A program made the position numbers and the translations under genes. Source: Sphingopyxis sp. (GTDB lineage Bacteria > Pseudomonadota > Alphaproteobacteria > Sphingomonadales > Sphingomonadaceae). From it: a stretch of 42,680 nt of DNA. Shown piece after piece: positions 23,724-32,039 of the stretch. The notes below the pieces were generated by a model, which made no database searches, was not told the DNA's origin, and worked only from the letters and a program-made list of their open reading frames with translations. The stretch lies in NCBI RefSeq assembly GCF_025869345.1, contig NZ_JAOZVW010000083.1, positions 1-42,680 on the forward strand, read 5' to 3'. How positions within the stretch are numbered: position 1 is the first letter of the stretch; every line of letters begins with the position of its first letter.

Positions 23724-24635
23724 GTGAAAAAAGTTTCCATTGCCGCGCTGTTCATTCTGCTGATCGCGATCATCGCCCATCGCGCCAACGCCGCCGAAGC
23801 GCCGACCGAAGGCGCCTGCTCCGCCGACATCACGCTCGGCAAGAGCGTGACGATCCTGAACGAGGGCCAGGGGCCCGACGTCATCCTGATCCCCGGCCTG
23901 TCGACCCCGCGCGCGGTGTGGGACCCGACCGCCGCGCGGCTGAAATCGAAATACCGGCTCCACATCGTCCAGATTCGCGGCTTCGGCGACGATGCCGGTG
24001 ACAATGCCGAAGGGCCTGTGCTGCCACGCGTCGTCGAGGATATCCACGGCTTCATCGCGGACTGCATTACCGGACAGGACCGCCCCGCCCCGGCGATCAT
24101 CGGCCACTCGCTCGGCGGCCTGACCGCGATGATGATCGCGGCGCGTGACCCGGAGGACGCCGGCAAGCTGATGGTCGTCGACAGCCTGCCCTTCTTCGGG
24201 ATGCTGTTTGGCCCGGCCGCGACCGTCGCCACCGTCGAGCCGCAGGCGGCCGCGATGCAGAAGATGCTTGCCGCGAAGAGCAATGCGGAGGCCGACGACC
24301 GGACGCTGCAGATCATGTCGGCGACCGATGCCGGCCGCGCGCAGGTCAAGGCGTGGACGGCCACCGCCGACGCCCGGGTGGCGGCGCAGCTCATATATGA
24401 CGACATGACCACCGACCTGCGCCCCGAACTCGGCGCGATCACCGCGCCGTTCACGATGCTCTATCCCTTCGACGCGAGCGCGATGCCGGCCGAGATGGTC
24501 GACGGCCTCTACAAGGGCGCCTTCGCCCCCGCGAAGACCGCGACGCTGAAGCGGATCGACGGCAGCCGCCACTTCATCATGCTCGACCAGCCCGCCGCCT
24601 TCGCCGCCGCGGTCGACGCCTTCCTCGCGAATTGA
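23724..24635 (+). CDS. Secreted alpha/beta hydrolase
   Basis: This is a 303-aa alpha/beta hydrolase with a signal peptide (KKVSIAALFILLIAIIAHRA, cleavage near ANAAE). The nucleophile elbow is IIGHSLGGL, with the oxyanion segment VILIPGLSTPRAVW before it. The acid is probably in YPFDASA and the His in DGSRHFIML. It follows the XRE gene by 4 bases, so it may be the effector gene of that operon. The substrate is unknown; lipase, esterase or lactonase activity is equally possible. Confidence 0.85.
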   Translation: MKKVSIAALFILLIAIIAHRANAAEAPTEGACSADITLGKSVTILNEGQGPDVILIPGLSTPRAVWDPTAARLKSKYRLHIVQIRGFGDDAGDNAEGPVLPRVVEDIHGFIADCITGQDRPAPAIIGHSLGGLTAMMIAARDPEDAGKLMVVDSLPFFGMLFGPAATVATVEPQAAAMQKMLAAKSNAEADDRTLQIMSATDAGRAQVKAWTATADARVAAQLIYDDMTTDLRPELGAITAPFTMLYPFDASAMPAEMVDGLYKGAFAPAKTATLKRIDGSRHFIMLDQPAAFAAAVDAFLAN

Positions 24636-24649
24636 CGGCACCCCGGCGC

Positions 24650-24688
24650 GCCGCCCTTGCGGGAGACGGGCTCTCCCGCTAGGGCGGC
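24650..24688 (+). terminator. Strong hairpin after the secreted hydrolase gene
   Basis: A 17-bp stem with one mismatch (GCCGCCCTTGCGGGAGA against TCTCCCGCTAGGGCGGC) and a 5-base loop. It lies 14 bases past the hydrolase stop and 26 bases before the DUF6356-like gene. No T-tract follows, so it may protect an mRNA end or attenuate readthrough rather than act as a simple intrinsic terminator. Confidence 0.5.
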
Positions 24689-24714
24689 GGCAGCCGGAAA
24701 GGAGCCACCCCCAG

Positions 24715-24969
24715 ATGTTCAAGCGCCTGTTCGTCGATCACCCGAAGAGCGTCGATGAAAATTACATCGAGCATTTCGGCGTCGCGTCGAAATTCGGGGT
24801 GACGATGATCTTCGGCGGCCTCTGCGCGCTGGTTCACGCGGTGGTCCCCGGCTGGTGCATCACCACCGGCAGCGACACGATCCGCCGCCTGAACCGGATC
24901 ATGGTCGAACAGCGCGCCGCCAAGGGGCTGGCGACGATCCAGATGAACACGGTCGACTGGGTCATCTGA
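24715..24969 (+). CDS. DUF6356-like small protein
   Basis: This 84-aa protein resembles the DUF6356 family of sphingomonads, from memory. Landmarks are FVDHPKSVDENYIEHFGVAS at the N terminus, one hydrophobic helix (FGVTMIFGGLCALVHAVVP), and a C-terminal tail ending NTVDWVI. It may be a one-helix membrane protein. AAGGAG precedes the ATG at 24715. It ends 5 bases before the next hydrolase gene, indicating an operon. Function unknown. Confidence 0.75.
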   Translation: MFKRLFVDHPKSVDENYIEHFGVASKFGVTMIFGGLCALVHAVVPGWCITTGSDTIRRLNRIMVEQRAAKGLATIQMNTVDWVI

Positions 24970-24974
24970 CGCCG

Positions 24975-25733
24975 GTGGAAACGCCGCCCGATTATCTCGA
25001 ACGCCCCGGCCGTCCGCGCCTCGCCTATCGCCATGTCGCGGGCCGGGGACCGGCGATCGTCTTCCTGCCCGGCTATATGTCCGACATGGCGGGCGGTAAG
25101 GCAACCGCGCTGTTCGATTGGGCGGCCGCCGAGGGGCACGCCTGCCTGCTGCTCGACTATGCCGGCTGCGGATTGTCCGACGGGCTGTTCGCCGACCAGA
25201 CCCTGCTCGACTGGCGCGGCGACGTGCTCGACCTGATCGATGCGAAGGCCGACGGCCCGGTGCTGATCGCCGGATCGTCGATGGGCGGCTGGCTGATGCT
25301 GCTCACCGCGCTTGCGCTCGCCCAGCGCAACGGGCCGGGGCGCGTCGCCGGACTGGTGGGGATTGCGGCGGCGCCCGACTTTACCGAGTGGGGCTTCACG
25401 CCCGAGGAGAAAGCGATCATCCTCGCCGAAGGGGCGCTGGTCGAGGACACGCCCTACGGCGACCAGCCCTATGTCACGACGCGCGGCTTTTTCCAGTCGG
25501 GCGAGGCGAACCGGCTGCTCGATGCCGACATCCCCCTCGCCTGCCCGGTGCGGCTGCTGCACGGGCAGGAGGATGGCGACGTTCCGCCTGCGATCAGCCT
25601 GCGCCTCGCTGCGGCGCTCGCCAGCGAGGATGTGCAGGTGACGCTGGTCAAGGGCGGCGATCACCGCCTGTCGCGCGACGGCGACATCGCGCTGCTCATC
25701 GACACGGTGGCGCGCTTGGCGGCGGCAAATTAA
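24975..25733 (+). CDS. Alpha/beta hydrolase (ABHD10-like)
   Basis: This is a 252-aa cytosolic alpha/beta hydrolase, similar in layout to the ABHD10/mycophenolic acid acyl-glucuronide esterase group. The nucleophile elbow is IAGSSMGGW, with the oxyanion segment IVFLPGYMSDM before it. The acid is in HGQEDGDVP and the His in GGDHRLS. The GTG at 24975 is chosen as start because it lies 5 bases after the DUF6356-like stop; translational coupling would explain the weak Shine-Dalgarno. The substrate is unknown. A short C-rich hairpin follows before the thioesterase gene. Confidence 0.85.
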   Translation: METPPDYLERPGRPRLAYRHVAGRGPAIVFLPGYMSDMAGGKATALFDWAAAEGHACLLLDYAGCGLSDGLFADQTLLDWRGDVLDLIDAKADGPVLIAGSSMGGWLMLLTALALAQRNGPGRVAGLVGIAAAPDFTEWGFTPEEKAIILAEGALVEDTPYGDQPYVTTRGFFQSGEANRLLDADIPLACPVRLLHGQEDGDVPPAISLRLAAALASEDVQVTLVKGGDHRLSRDGDIALLIDTVARLAAAN

Positions 25734-25749
25734 ACTTTGATTGAAAAAA

Positions 25750-25772
25750 TTCCGTTCCCCCGCGAAGGCGGG
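25750..25772. repeat. Short hairpin resembling one arm of the CCCGCGAAGGCGGG repeat
   Basis: GTTCCCCCGC, GAA and GGCGGGAAC form a compact hairpin. The core resembles the arm of the elements at 8503 and 31945, but no second arm is present, so it may be a solo arm. It lies 17 bases after the hydrolase stop and upstream of the thioesterase start. Confidence 0.5.
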
Positions 25773-25798
25773 AACGCAAAGTCTTTCAAAGGATCATC

Positions 25799-26236
25799 AT
25801 GGCCCGCAGCGACTTCAAATTCCACGTCACCAAGCGCGTCCGCTATGCCGAGATCGACGCGCAGCGCGTCGTGTTCAACAGCCGCTACCTCGAATATTTC
25901 GACATCGGCATCACCGAATATTGGCGCGCGGTGGGCGTATACGACCGCTGGCCCGACCACAGCAGCCCCGAATTCCACGTCGCCCACGCCGAAGTCGATT
26001 ACAAGGTACCGATCCTTCTCGACGAGGAGATCGATATCTGCGTGCGCTGCTCGCGCGTCGGCCGCAGTTCGATGACCTTCCTGTTCGAGCTTCACGGCAA
26101 GGGCGCGGACGACCTGCGCGCGACGGGCGTCGAGGTCAGCGTCCACGTCGCCGAAGCGCGCGGCGCGCCTACGCCTGCGCCGGATGATTTCATCGCATTG
26201 TTCGAAGCATTTGAAGGACGGGCTCTTCGCGCCTAA
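25799..26236 (+). CDS. Hot-dog fold acyl-CoA thioesterase
   Basis: This is a 145-aa protein of the 4-hydroxybenzoyl-CoA thioesterase/YbgC type. The family helix-loop reads VRYAEIDAQRVVFNSRYLEYFD at about residues 14-35, with the conserved Asp in EID. Later strands are YKVPILLDEEIDICVRCSRV and SSMTFLFELHG. It would hydrolyse an acyl-CoA thioester. It ends 9 bases before the glyoxalase I gene, suggesting one operon. The exact acyl substrate is unknown. Confidence 0.88.
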   Translation: MARSDFKFHVTKRVRYAEIDAQRVVFNSRYLEYFDIGITEYWRAVGVYDRWPDHSSPEFHVAHAEVDYKVPILLDEEIDICVRCSRVGRSSMTFLFELHGKGADDLRATGVEVSVHVAEARGAPTPAPDDFIALFEAFEGRALRA

Positions 26237-26245
26237 CATGGGCGC

Positions 26246-26683
26246 ATGACCCAATATCTTCACACCATGATCCGCGTCACCGACCCCGACGCCACGGTCG
26301 ATTTCTTCAAGCTGATCGGGCTCGAGGAGGTGCGCCGTTTCGACAGCGAGGCAGGCCGCTTCACGCTGATCTTCCTCGCGCCGCCGGGACAGGCAGGCGT
26401 CGCCGAGGTCGAACTGACTTACAATTGGCCGCCCGAGGATGGCAGCGCGCCCGAAGATTATACGGGCGGGCGCAATTTCGGCCATCTCGCCTATCGCGTC
26501 GACGACATTTACGCTACCTGCCGGCGGTTGATGGACGCCGGAGTGACGATCAACCGCCCGCCGCGCGATGGCCATATGGCGTTCGTGCGCTCGCCCGACG
26601 GCATTTCGGTCGAACTGCTGCAAGACGGTCATCTGCCGCCGCAGGAACCCTGGGCCTCGATGCCCAACACCGGCGTCTGGTAA
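26246..26683 (+). CDS. gloA: Lactoylglutathione lyase (glyoxalase I)
   Basis: This is a VOC-family metalloenzyme that converts the hemithioacetal of methylglyoxal and glutathione to S-lactoylglutathione. Its 145 residues contain all four expected metal ligands: His6 (QYLHTMIRV), Glu56 ([10 protein letters not shown]), His80 (NFGHLAYRV) and Glu123 (ISVELLQ). It is followed 66 bases later by glyoxalase II, so the whole detoxification pathway is encoded together. Confidence 0.93.
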   Translation: MTQYLHTMIRVTDPDATVDFFKLIGLEEVRRFDSEAGRFTLIFLAPPGQAGVAEVELTYNWPPEDGSAPEDYTGGRNFGHLAYRVDDIYATCRRLMDAGVTINRPPRDGHMAFVRSPDGISVELLQDGHLPPQEPWASMPNTGVW

Positions 26684-26749
26684 ATCGGCCAAGGCTGGCC
26701 GCCCGGCGCTCCGTCTGGGAGGCATGAGGCCGGAAGAAAGGAGATATTC

Positions 26750-27478
26750 GTGAGCCCGCTCGACATCGTCCGCATTCCGGTCCTCAATGACAATTATGTC
26801 TGGCTGGTCCACGATTCCGACAGCAAGGCGACGATGGTCGTCGATCCCGCCGTCGCCGAGCCCGTGCTCGAAGCGGCGGCGGCGCGTGGCTGGACGATCA
26901 CCGACATCTGGAACACCCATTGGCACCCCGACCACACCGGCGGCAATGCCGCGATCAAGGAAGCGACAGGCTGCACGATCACGGGTCCGGCGGCGGAATA
27001 TGAGCGCATCCCGACGCTCGACGTGCGGGTGACGGGCGGCGACCGCGTCCGGCTGGGCGCGCATGTCGCCGAGGTGTGGGACGTGCCCGCGCATACCGCC
27101 GGGCACATCGCCTATCATTTCGGCGCCGACGGCGCGATCTTCGTCGGCGACACGATCTTCGCGATGGGCTGCGGCCGCCTGTTCGAGGGCACCGCCGAAC
27201 AGATGTTCGCGAACATGCGGCGCTTCGATGCGCTGGACGATGCGACGCGCGTCTATTGCGCGCACGAATATACGCTGTCGAACGCACGCTTCGCGGTTAC
27301 CGTCGACCCCGGCAACGCCCTGCTCACCGAGCGGCTGGCGGCGGTCGAGGCGGCGCGCGCGGCGGGCGAGCCGACGGTGCCGACCAGCATCGGTGCCGAG
27401 CGCGCGACGAACCCCTTTCTCCGCGCCGCCACGGCGGCCGAACTCGGCCGCATCCGCGCGTTGAAGGACGCCGCCTGA
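26750..27478 (+). CDS. gloB: Hydroxyacylglutathione hydrolase (glyoxalase II)
   Basis: This is a metallo-beta-lactamase-fold hydrolase that splits S-lactoylglutathione into lactate and glutathione. The metal motif THWHPDHTGG is intact, and the later ligands are in PAHTAGHI, GDTIFAMGCGR and CAHEYT. The C-terminal substrate domain ends at ATNPFLRAATAAELGRIRAL. The length of 242 aa is normal. The start is a GTG at 26750 preceded by AAAGGAG. It acts with the GloA encoded just upstream. Confidence 0.95.
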   Translation: MSPLDIVRIPVLNDNYVWLVHDSDSKATMVVDPAVAEPVLEAAAARGWTITDIWNTHWHPDHTGGNAAIKEATGCTITGPAAEYERIPTLDVRVTGGDRVRLGAHVAEVWDVPAHTAGHIAYHFGADGAIFVGDTIFAMGCGRLFEGTAEQMFANMRRFDALDDATRVYCAHEYTLSNARFAVTVDPGNALLTERLAAVEAARAAGEPTVPTSIGAERATNPFLRAATAAELGRIRALKDAA

Positions 27479-27545
27479 TGCCGCGGCTTCACCGTCCATT
27501 CATTTCGAAAATGCCAGCATCCCCGATGCTGCAAGGAGCCTGACG

Positions 27546-28007
27546 ATGACCCTGACGATAACGGGCAGCAAGCCGATCCGCGCCGCGGCGCTGGCGCTGT
27601 TGGCGGCGCCGATGATGGCAAGCTGCGCCCCCGGCGGCACCGCCGAAGCGGGCGCGGCGGCGCTCAGCCCCAAGCAGGCCGAACAGCTCGACAAGCAGCT
27701 CGCGGGCAAGGTGCCGGGCGAGCCGGTCCAGTGCCTGCCCAGTTACCGGACGACCGACACCATCCGCATCTCGGACAATATCCTGCTCTATCGCGCAGGC
27801 GGCAAGCTCGTCTATCGCAACGACCTCAAGGGAAGCTGCCCGGGCCTTGCGCGCGACAGCGACATCATGGTCGTGCGCCAGTTCGGCTCGTCGACCTGCG
27901 AAGGCGATTTCTTCCATCTGGTCGACCGCAGCAGCGGCATTCGCGGCCCAACCTGCGTCTTCGGTCCCTTCGTCCCCTATCGCAAACCGGCGGGGGACGC
28001 TGGCTGA
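27546..28007 (+). CDS. Lipoprotein of unknown function (DUF6491-like)
   Basis: This is a 153-aa protein with a signal sequence and lipobox-like end (ALLAAPMMASCAP, Cys at residue 27). The mature part has the pattern PVQCLPSYRTTDTIRISDN, a central LVYRNDLKGSCPGLARDSD, and a C-terminal GPTCVFGPFVPYRKP. The Cys positions suggest disulfides. From memory this resembles the DUF6491 family of alphaproteobacteria; the assignment is tentative. It is probably in the outer or inner membrane facing the periplasm. A Shine-Dalgarno (AAGGAG) precedes the ATG at 27546. Confidence 0.75.
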   Translation: MTLTITGSKPIRAAALALLAAPMMASCAPGGTAEAGAAALSPKQAEQLDKQLAGKVPGEPVQCLPSYRTTDTIRISDNILLYRAGGKLVYRNDLKGSCPGLARDSDIMVVRQFGSSTCEGDFFHLVDRSSGIRGPTCVFGPFVPYRKPAGDAG

Positions 28008-28089
28008 GCCATCGGCTCGGCCGCAGGCGGGGCTCCGGTTTGCACCGAGCTCTTCGGGTCGCATCTCCGCCTGCATCGACCAAACCCCA

Positions 28090-28212
28090 TCCCTCCCCTT
28101 CAGGGGAGGGCAGCGAGACTTGCCAGCTTGCTGGCTTAGTCGCAGCGGGTGGGGCCATCAGCCTTGCGCAAGGGCGGCCCTCCACCCCAACCCCTCCCCT
28201 GAAGGGAAGGGG
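28090..28212. repeat. Palindromic repeat, CCCTCCCCTTCAGGGGAGGG type
   Basis: This compound inverted repeat of about 123 bp has arms TCCCTCCCCTTCAGGGGAGG and CCCCTCCCCTGAAGGGAAGG. An inner pair lies around GCCAGCTTGCTGGC. It fills most of the gap between the convergent lipoprotein gene and fadD, ending 4 bases before the fadD stop. No other copy is seen in the window. Confidence 0.8.
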
Positions 28213-28215
28213 CTT

Positions 28216-30045
28216 TCAGCCCTTATACAGCGCCGCGATCTTGTCCTCATAGACCTGCCGCAGGATATGCCGCCGGATCTTCATCGAGGGTGTCATCTGC
28301 TCATTCTCGATCGTGAAGGGTTCGTCCGCGAAGTCGAACTTGCGCACCTTTTCGATCACCGAAAGCTGCTCGTTGACGCGGTCGACCGCGGCGCGGACGG
28401 CGGCGCGGAATTTCTCATGCTCGCGGAGCCGTTCGAGATCTTTCGGCAGCCCTTCAGCCTCGGCCCATTCGGCCATCCACTCGGGATCGGGAACGAGGAT
28501 GCCGACAAGATGCGGGCGCTTGTCGCCATAGACCATGGCCTGGAGGATTTCGGGCTGGAGCGTCAGCATCCCCTCGACGCGCTGCGGCGAGACATTGTCG
28601 CCCTTGTCGTTAACGATCAGGTCCTTCTTGCGGTCGGTGATGACGATGCGCCCCTTGGCATCGATATGACCGATGTCGCCGGTGTGGAGCCACGGCCCCT
28701 TGTCGGGCTCGGCGGGATCGACGACGAGCACGCGCTCGGTTTCGGGCTGGTTGCGCCAATAGCCCTTCATCACCAGTTCGCCGCGCACAAGGATTTCGCC
28801 GTCGTCGGCGATCTTCACCTCGGTGTTCATCAACGGCGGGCCGACGGTGTCCATCTTGAGCCCAGCCGCGGGGCGATTGCAGCTGATCACCGGCCCCGCC
28901 TCGGTCTGCCCATAGCCTTGGAGCAGGGTCAGGCCGATCGAGTGGAAGAAGACCCCAATCTCGGGATTGAGCGGCGCGCCGCCCGACACCAGCGCCTTCA
29001 TCCGGCCGCCGAAGCGCTGCTGTATCTTGGGGCGGAACAATTTGTTGAGGAGGAGGTCGACGGGGCGGTCGAACACGCCCATGCGGCGTTCATAATCCTT
29101 TTCACCGACGCGCAGCGCCTGCCCCAGCATCCAGTTCGCAAGCTTGCCCTGCTTCTCGACCGACTTGATCATCCGCGCGCGGATCACCTCGAACAGCCGC
29201 GGCACGACGACCATGATCGTCGGCTTCGTCTCCTCGATGTTCGAGACGAGCTTTTCGAGCCCCTCGCTGTAATAGATTTGCGCACCGACCATGATCGGCA
29301 GGAACTGCCCGCCCGAATGCTCATAGGCGTGGCTGAGCGGCAGGAAGGACAGGAAGGTCTCATTCTCGCCGATGCCGAAATCGTTGACGAGGATTTCGGC
29401 CGCGCCCGCGCCATTGTGCAGGATCGCACCATGATGCTGCATCACCCCGCGCGGCGCGCCGCCGGTGCCGCTGGTGTAGATGAGGCAGGCGGTGTCGTCG
29501 CGCGTCATCGCGAGGCCGCGCGCTTCGGCCTCGGCGCGATACGCCTCGCCACCCTCGACGAGCGGGTCCCAGTCGAGCACCCGCACATCGCCCTGCTGGC
29601 CGACGCGCATCGGTTCCATGGTGATGACCAGCTTGACGTTCGAGCGCAGCACCGCGGGCATCAGCGTCCGCGCGAGCTTCGCGGTCGAGACGATCACCGC
29701 GCTCGCGCCGCTGTTGCCGAGGATATGCTGGTGATCACGCTCGGTGTTGGTGGTGTAGGTCGGCACGGTGACGCAGCCCGCCGCCATGATGGCAAGGTCG
29801 GCGATGCAGAATTCGGGCCGGTTCTCGCTGACCAGCACGACGCGGTCGCCGTCCTTCAGCCCCAGTTCGCGGAGATTATGCGCGAGCGCCGACACCTGGT
29901 TCGCGACCTGCCGCCAGCTCAGCGGCTGCCACGCGCGGTCGGCCTTGCGCCACAGGAACGGATCTTCGCCGCCCCGCCCCGCGCGGTCGAAGAACATCGC
30001 GACCAGACTCGGAAAATGGTCGAGATGGGGGTTTTCCAGCTTCAT
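28216..30045 (-). CDS. fadD: Long-chain fatty acid-CoA ligase (AMP-forming)
   Basis: This is an AMP-binding acyl-CoA synthetase of 609 aa that activates fatty acids with ATP and CoA. The P-loop-like motif is LIYTSGTGGAPRGVMQHHGA, followed by LPLSHAYEHS and the adenylate motif GYGQTEAGPVISC. The hinge and C-terminal Lys region are WLHTGDIGHIDAKGRIVITD and KDLIVNDKGDNVSPQRVE. It resembles the FAA/FadD15 group rather than E. coli FadD. The strong Shine-Dalgarno GGGAGAGG precedes the ATG. It lies downstream of ggt on the same strand, with a palindrome between them. Confidence 0.93.
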   Translation of the reverse strand: MKLENPHLDHFPSLVAMFFDRAGRGGEDPFLWRKADRAWQPLSWRQVANQVSALAHNLRELGLKDGDRVVLVSENRPEFCIADLAIMAAGCVTVPTYTTNTERDHQHILGNSGASAVIVSTAKLARTLMPAVLRSNVKLVITMEPMRVGQQGDVRVLDWDPLVEGGEAYRAEAEARGLAMTRDDTACLIYTSGTGGAPRGVMQHHGAILHNGAGAAEILVNDFGIGENETFLSFLPLSHAYEHSGGQFLPIMVGAQIYYSEGLEKLVSNIEETKPTIMVVVPRLFEVIRARMIKSVEKQGKLANWMLGQALRVGEKDYERRMGVFDRPVDLLLNKLFRPKIQQRFGGRMKALVSGGAPLNPEIGVFFHSIGLTLLQGYGQTEAGPVISCNRPAAGLKMDTVGPPLMNTEVKIADDGEILVRGELVMKGYWRNQPETERVLVVDPAEPDKGPWLHTGDIGHIDAKGRIVITDRKKDLIVNDKGDNVSPQRVEGMLTLQPEILQAMVYGDKRPHLVGILVPDPEWMAEWAEAEGLPKDLERLREHEKFRAAVRAAVDRVNEQLSVIEKVRKFDFADEPFTIENEQMTPSMKIRRHILRQVYEDKIAALYKG

Positions 30046-30094
30046 CCTTGGCCTCTCCCGGCAAGATTGGCAGTTATATATCGTTCAAACATCT

Positions 30095-30181
30095 CGTCAT
30101 TGCGGCCCCGGCGAAAGCCGGGGGAAGCAATCCAGAGCGGTTTACGCGACTCTGGATTGCTTCGCTCCGCTCGCAATGACG
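30095..30181. repeat. Family-1 palindromic repeat, copy 5 (variant left arm)
   Basis: This 87-bp copy has the standard right arm but a left arm altered to CGTCATTGCGGCCCCGGCGA before GAAGCAATCCAG. It lies 12 bases beyond the ggt stop and about 50 bases upstream of the fadD start, both on the minus strand. Confidence 0.85.
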
Positions 30182-30193
30182 ACCGGCATATCT

Positions 30194-31885
30194 CTAATTC
30201 TGCGCTGGCGCACCATCGACCGACGAGGTGCCGGGACCGCGCGGATCGGCGGCGCCCTGCCAGCTATCGCCCACCCGCTGGATCGCATTGAGTTTCGAGC
30301 CGAGGTCAGTCGGCGTGAAGCTGTAGCCGAAAGGCTTCATCTTCGCGGCAATCGCCTCGCCCGCCGCATCATCCTCGATCAGCACGCCCTGTTGGCCGAA
30401 AAACAGGTTGGGGAGTTCCATCGCCGACTTGGCGTCGAGGCCCCAGTCGAGGACGCCGATCAGCGTCTTGGTCACATGCATGATGATCCGCTTGCCCCCC
30501 GCCGAGCCGAGCGCGAGCACGACCTTGCCGTCGGGGCCATAGACGATCGTCGGCGACATCGAGGAGAGCGGCCGCTTGCCCGCCTGCACCCGGTTCTGCG
30601 TCGGCACCCCGTCCTGGATCGGCGCGTGGTCGAAGTCGGTGAGTTCGTTGTTGAGGAAATAGCCGTTCGCCATCAGCTGGCTGCCGAAGATGCTTTCGAC
30701 CGTCGAGGTCATCGACATCACGTCGCCGTCCTTGTCGGCGACGACGAAATGGGTCGTCCCCTGCTCCTTGACCGGCGCCGCCGCGGTGCGCGGCTTGGCA
30801 CCCGGCGGAGTGCCGGCCTCATAATGCCCGGCGGCGCCGAAGGGCGAGATGAGCTGGCGGCGCTCGGCGAGATAGGCCTTGTCGAGCAGGCCCTTGACCG
30901 GCACATCGACGAAATCGCTGTCGCCGAGATAGGCGGCGCGATCGGCATAGGCGAGCTGCATCGCCTCGGCGAGCAGATGCCAGCTCATCGGATCGTCCTT
31001 GCCCATCGTCTTCATGTCATAGGCTTCGAGCATCCCGAGGATACCGAACACGGTGGTTGCACCCGACGAGGGCGGCCCCATGCCGCAGACCTTGTAGATG
31101 CGATAGGTGGTGCAGACCGCCGGGCGCTCCTTCGCCTTGTAGGCGGCCAAATCCTTGAGCGTGAGCTGGGTCGCGTTGCGCGGCGCCTTGGCGACCGCGT
31201 CGCTGATCGCCTTGGCATTGGCGCCCGAGTAGAAAGCTTCCGGGCCGCGCGCCGCAATGTCGCGCAGGATCGCGGCATAGGCGGGGTTCCGGATCGTCGT
31301 GCCGACCGGCGCGGGTTTGCCGCCCACATAATAGATGGCGCGCGCCGCCGGGAAATCCTTCCACAGCGGCTCGAACTGGACGAGCCAGTTATTGAGCGCG
31401 GGGGTGACCTGATAGCCCTCCTCGGCCAGCTTGATCGCGGGCTGGAACAACGCCTTCCATTCCAGCTTACCCCATTTCTTGTGCGCCATCTCCATCAGCC
31501 GGACATTGCCCGGAACGCCGACCGAGAGGCCGCCGGGAATGATGTCCATATAGGGACGCGGCTTGCCGTCGGGGCCGAGGAAACGCTCGGGCTTCGCCGC
31601 GGCGGGCGCGGTCTCGCGCCCGTCGATCGTCGAGATGCTGCCGTCCTTCGCATCGTGATAGACCATGAAGCCGCCGCCGCCGATGCCGCTCGACTGCGGC
31701 TCGACCAATGTCAGCACCGCGACCATCGCGATCGCCGCGTCGGCGGCGCTGCCGCCCTCGTGCAATATCTCGCGCCCCGCCTCGGTCGCGCGCGGATCGG
31801 CGGACGAGGTGACGCCCTGCGCGCTCGCGAGCGACGGGAAGGCGATGACGAACAGGCTGAAGGCCGCAAGGAGTCGTTTGATCAT
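30194..31885 (-). CDS. ggt: Gamma-glutamyltranspeptidase
   Basis: This is a periplasmic N-terminal nucleophile hydrolase that moves or hydrolyses gamma-glutamyl groups of glutathione. It has a signal peptide (KRLLAAFSLFVIAFPSLASA). The self-cleavage site and nucleophile are in EQGTTHFVVADKDGDVMSMT, splitting the precursor into a large and a small subunit. The oxyanion segment GSAGGKRI and the substrate segment PLSSMSPTIVYGPDGK are also present. At 563 aa it is full length. The ATG at 31885 is preferred to an upstream TTG at 31921. Confidence 0.95.
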   Translation of the reverse strand: MIKRLLAAFSLFVIAFPSLASAQGVTSSADPRATEAGREILHEGGSAADAAIAMVAVLTLVEPQSSGIGGGGFMVYHDAKDGSISTIDGRETAPAAAKPERFLGPDGKPRPYMDIIPGGLSVGVPGNVRLMEMAHKKWGKLEWKALFQPAIKLAEEGYQVTPALNNWLVQFEPLWKDFPAARAIYYVGGKPAPVGTTIRNPAYAAILRDIAARGPEAFYSGANAKAISDAVAKAPRNATQLTLKDLAAYKAKERPAVCTTYRIYKVCGMGPPSSGATTVFGILGMLEAYDMKTMGKDDPMSWHLLAEAMQLAYADRAAYLGDSDFVDVPVKGLLDKAYLAERRQLISPFGAAGHYEAGTPPGAKPRTAAAPVKEQGTTHFVVADKDGDVMSMTSTVESIFGSQLMANGYFLNNELTDFDHAPIQDGVPTQNRVQAGKRPLSSMSPTIVYGPDGKVVLALGSAGGKRIIMHVTKTLIGVLDWGLDAKSAMELPNLFFGQQGVLIEDDAAGEAIAAKMKPFGYSFTPTDLGSKLNAIQRVGDSWQGAADPRGPGTSSVDGAPAQN

Positions 31886-31944
31886 GGGCGCGACATTGGC
31901 GCGCCCCTCTGGCGAGCGCAACCCCGCCCTATCGTTCCATTACC

Positions 31945-32035
31945 CCCGTGTCCCCGCGAAGGCGGGGACCCATCTTCTGCCCGTTCGACATAACGCGGTC
32001 CGGAGATGGGCTCCCGCCTTCGCGGGAGCACACGG
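31945..32035. repeat. Palindromic repeat, CGTGTCCCCGCGAAGGCGGGG type
   Basis: This 91-bp inverted repeat has arms CGTGTCCCCGCGAAGGCGGG and CCCGCCTTCGCGGGAGCACACG, plus an inner CCCATCTTCTG/CGGAGATGGG pair. It is related to, but distinct from, the element at 8503. It sits 4 bases beyond the pyrD stop and about 60 bases upstream of the ggt start. Confidence 0.85.
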
Positions 32036-32039
32036 CTTA

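Noticed and set aside
27847..30291. 814-codon plus-strand frame opposite fadD
   Set aside because: It is a shadow of fadD, running through a palindromic repeat at its start.
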